The notes beneath the pieces were generated by a model that was not told where the DNA came from, searched no databases, and saw only the letters and a list, made by a program, of their open reading frames with translations. A stretch of DNA of 47,134 nt from an uncultured Eisenbergiella sp. (GTDB taxonomy: Bacteria; Bacillota; Clostridia; Lachnospirales; Lachnospiraceae): NCBI GenBank assembly GCA_947630215.1, contig CANRGX010000015.1, positions 1 to 47,134 of the forward strand, written 5' to 3'. Position numbers and translations under genes: made by a program. Shown one piece after another: positions 46,150-47,134 of this stretch (positions are counted from its first letter, which is position 1; each line of letters begins with the position of its first letter).

Positions 46150-47034
46150 TTGCATAAGTTTTTACGGGCAGTCGGATTCAGTGAATATACGGAGAAAAAG
46201 CAGATTCGCCAGCTCGTTAAGGATGTGGTTCTGCACGCTGACAAAAGGACCTATACGGCGGGGGAAGGCAGCGGCATCCTGGCGGAATTTGACAGAAATT
46301 TTTCCGGTGAGGTGGGCGTTGCCGTATGTGGGGAATTTGACGAGGAAGATAATTTTTCTTACGATTACTATTATCCCTATCTTTGCCCGCAGATCGTGAG
46401 TACGGGGGAAGACGTCTCCGTGGAGCGGCATGCCTTCCGGGAATCCTACGCCGGCGTGTGCGAGGATCCCAAGGTGGGCGTATCCCTCATCTTTTATCTG
46501 CAGAATATGATACCGTATCTGAAATATAAAAATGCGGATCGCCTTCCTGTCCAGGGTACTACGGTGAGCCTTTCCGCGCTCTCCTGCGAAGGAACGATTC
46601 TGATGCCCTTACAGAAGACGGAGTGGCAGAAAAAGAAAATCAAGAAAGATACAGTGATCCGGAACCGGCTGATACAGGCGGCCCGGTGCGGGGACGAGGA
46701 CGCCATCGAGAGCCTGACGCTGGAGGATATGGATACCTATACCGCCATTTCCAAGCGGATTCAGAAGACGGACATCTTCAGCCTTGTGGATACCTATTTT
46801 ATGCCATACGGAGTGGAATGCGATCAGTATTCTGTTCTCGGGGAAATCACAGAATGCAGGGAAACGGTCAACAGCTTTACCGGAGAAAAGCTCTGCATTA
46901 TGACCCTGTGCTGCAACGACCTGAATTTCAGGCTTTGCATCAACCGCATGGATCTCATGGGAGAAGCCGCCGTGGGAAGGCGTTTTAAGGGGACGGCCTG
47001 GCTGCAGGGGTATATTAACTATCCCGGGGAATGA
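46150..47034 (+). CDS. DUF3881 family protein, 294 aa
   Basis: Soluble protein starting MHKFLRAVGFSEY, the usual start of DUF3881, a family I know only from Lachnospiraceae-type clostridia. No catalytic motif is evident. AGAGGTG lies 6 bp upstream of a TTG at 46150, which I prefer; a GTG at 46141 overlaps that site and is the alternative. Placement after serS is common in the group. Confidence 0.85.
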   Translation: MHKFLRAVGFSEYTEKKQIRQLVKDVVLHADKRTYTAGEGSGILAEFDRNFSGEVGVAVCGEFDEEDNFSYDYYYPYLCPQIVSTGEDVSVERHAFRESYAGVCEDPKVGVSLIFYLQNMIPYLKYKNADRLPVQGTTVSLSALSCEGTILMPLQKTEWQKKKIKKDTVIRNRLIQAARCGDEDAIESLTLEDMDTYTAISKRIQKTDIFSLVDTYFMPYGVECDQYSVLGEITECRETVNSFTGEKLCIMTLCCNDLNFRLCINRMDLMGEAAVGRRFKGTAWLQGYINYPGE

Positions 47035-47087
47035 CGCCGGTTTGGCGGCCGCCCGGCCAAGTTAGTGTAAAATTATAGTTGGCAAAA

Positions 47088-47120
47088 ATAAAGAGAAGAG
47101 GCCGAAACCTCTTCCCAATC
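47088..47120 (-). terminator. Hairpin at the window end, probably a terminator
   Basis: GAAGAGG (47095-47101) pairs with CCTCTTC (47108-47114). The T-rich tract lies on the minus-strand side, which suggests it ends a minus-strand gene beyond the window, convergent with DUF3881. Confidence 0.55.
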
Positions 47121-47134
47121 GCACAGTTTTACTT

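Noticed and set aside
47117-47128. 12-bp match (AACTGTGCGATT, inverted) between the window end and the adhesin upstream tract at 5453-5464
   Set aside because: Too short to exclude chance; no flanking similarity and no mobile-element features.

Overview
The window is the replication-origin region of a Firmicutes chromosome, most likely a gut Lachnospiraceae. The evidence is the order dnaA-dnaN-yaaA-recF-gyrB-gyrA on the minus strand, facing rpmH-rnpA-yidD-yidC-jag-mnmE-mnmG-rsmG-parA-parB-DUF4446-serS-DUF3881 on the plus strand. The DUF3881 and DUF4446 genes, a rubrerythrin (anaerobe) and the sequence of GyrA also fit. The assignment comes from recalled family features, not a database search.

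Origin and core (about 26.6-47.0 kb). oriC lies between dnaA and rpmH (34969-35522). It has three exact DnaA boxes, several one-mismatch boxes and an AT-rich tract. Another exact box lies between dnaA and dnaN. Two perfect 16-bp parS palindromes sit between rsmG and parA. The leftward operon carries initiation, clamp, repair and gyrase genes. The rightward operon carries ribosome/RNase P, membrane insertion, tRNA modification, segregation and seryl-tRNA synthetase genes. The rightward operon has terminator-like hairpins inside it (rpmH/rnpA, yidD/yidC, jag/mnmE). A two-gene MBOAT/SGNH acyl-transfer cassette follows gyrA after a 3-base gap.

Accessory arm (about 1-26 kb). From the left there are: two tandem surface-adhesin genes (the first cut by the window edge) with nearly identical promoters exactly 5110 bp apart; a divergent CPA2-type antiporter and SLC13/ArsB-like transporter with a repeated operator-like element; a secreted CotH-kinase protein; and an ABC / DUF1854 / ABC operon. 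That operon is preceded by a promoter, a 23-codon leader ORF whose Shine-Dalgarno can be hidden by its own codons, and an intrinsic terminator, which together look like an undescribed attenuator. Then come a metallophosphoesterase divergent from a rubrerythrin; a ZIP transporter, a GH28 hydrolase, an alanyl-tRNA editing enzyme (AlaX) and a 75-aa protein, all downstream of a tRNA-Ala(GGC) gene; an OFA-type MFS transporter interrupted by one in-frame TGA exactly where a Trp is expected; and an XRE regulator paired with a PD-(D/E)XK-like protein.

Most genes run away from oriC on both sides (leading strand). The SLC13 gene, rubrerythrin and the MFS gene are the head-on exceptions. No phage, IS element, CRISPR array or rRNA was seen.
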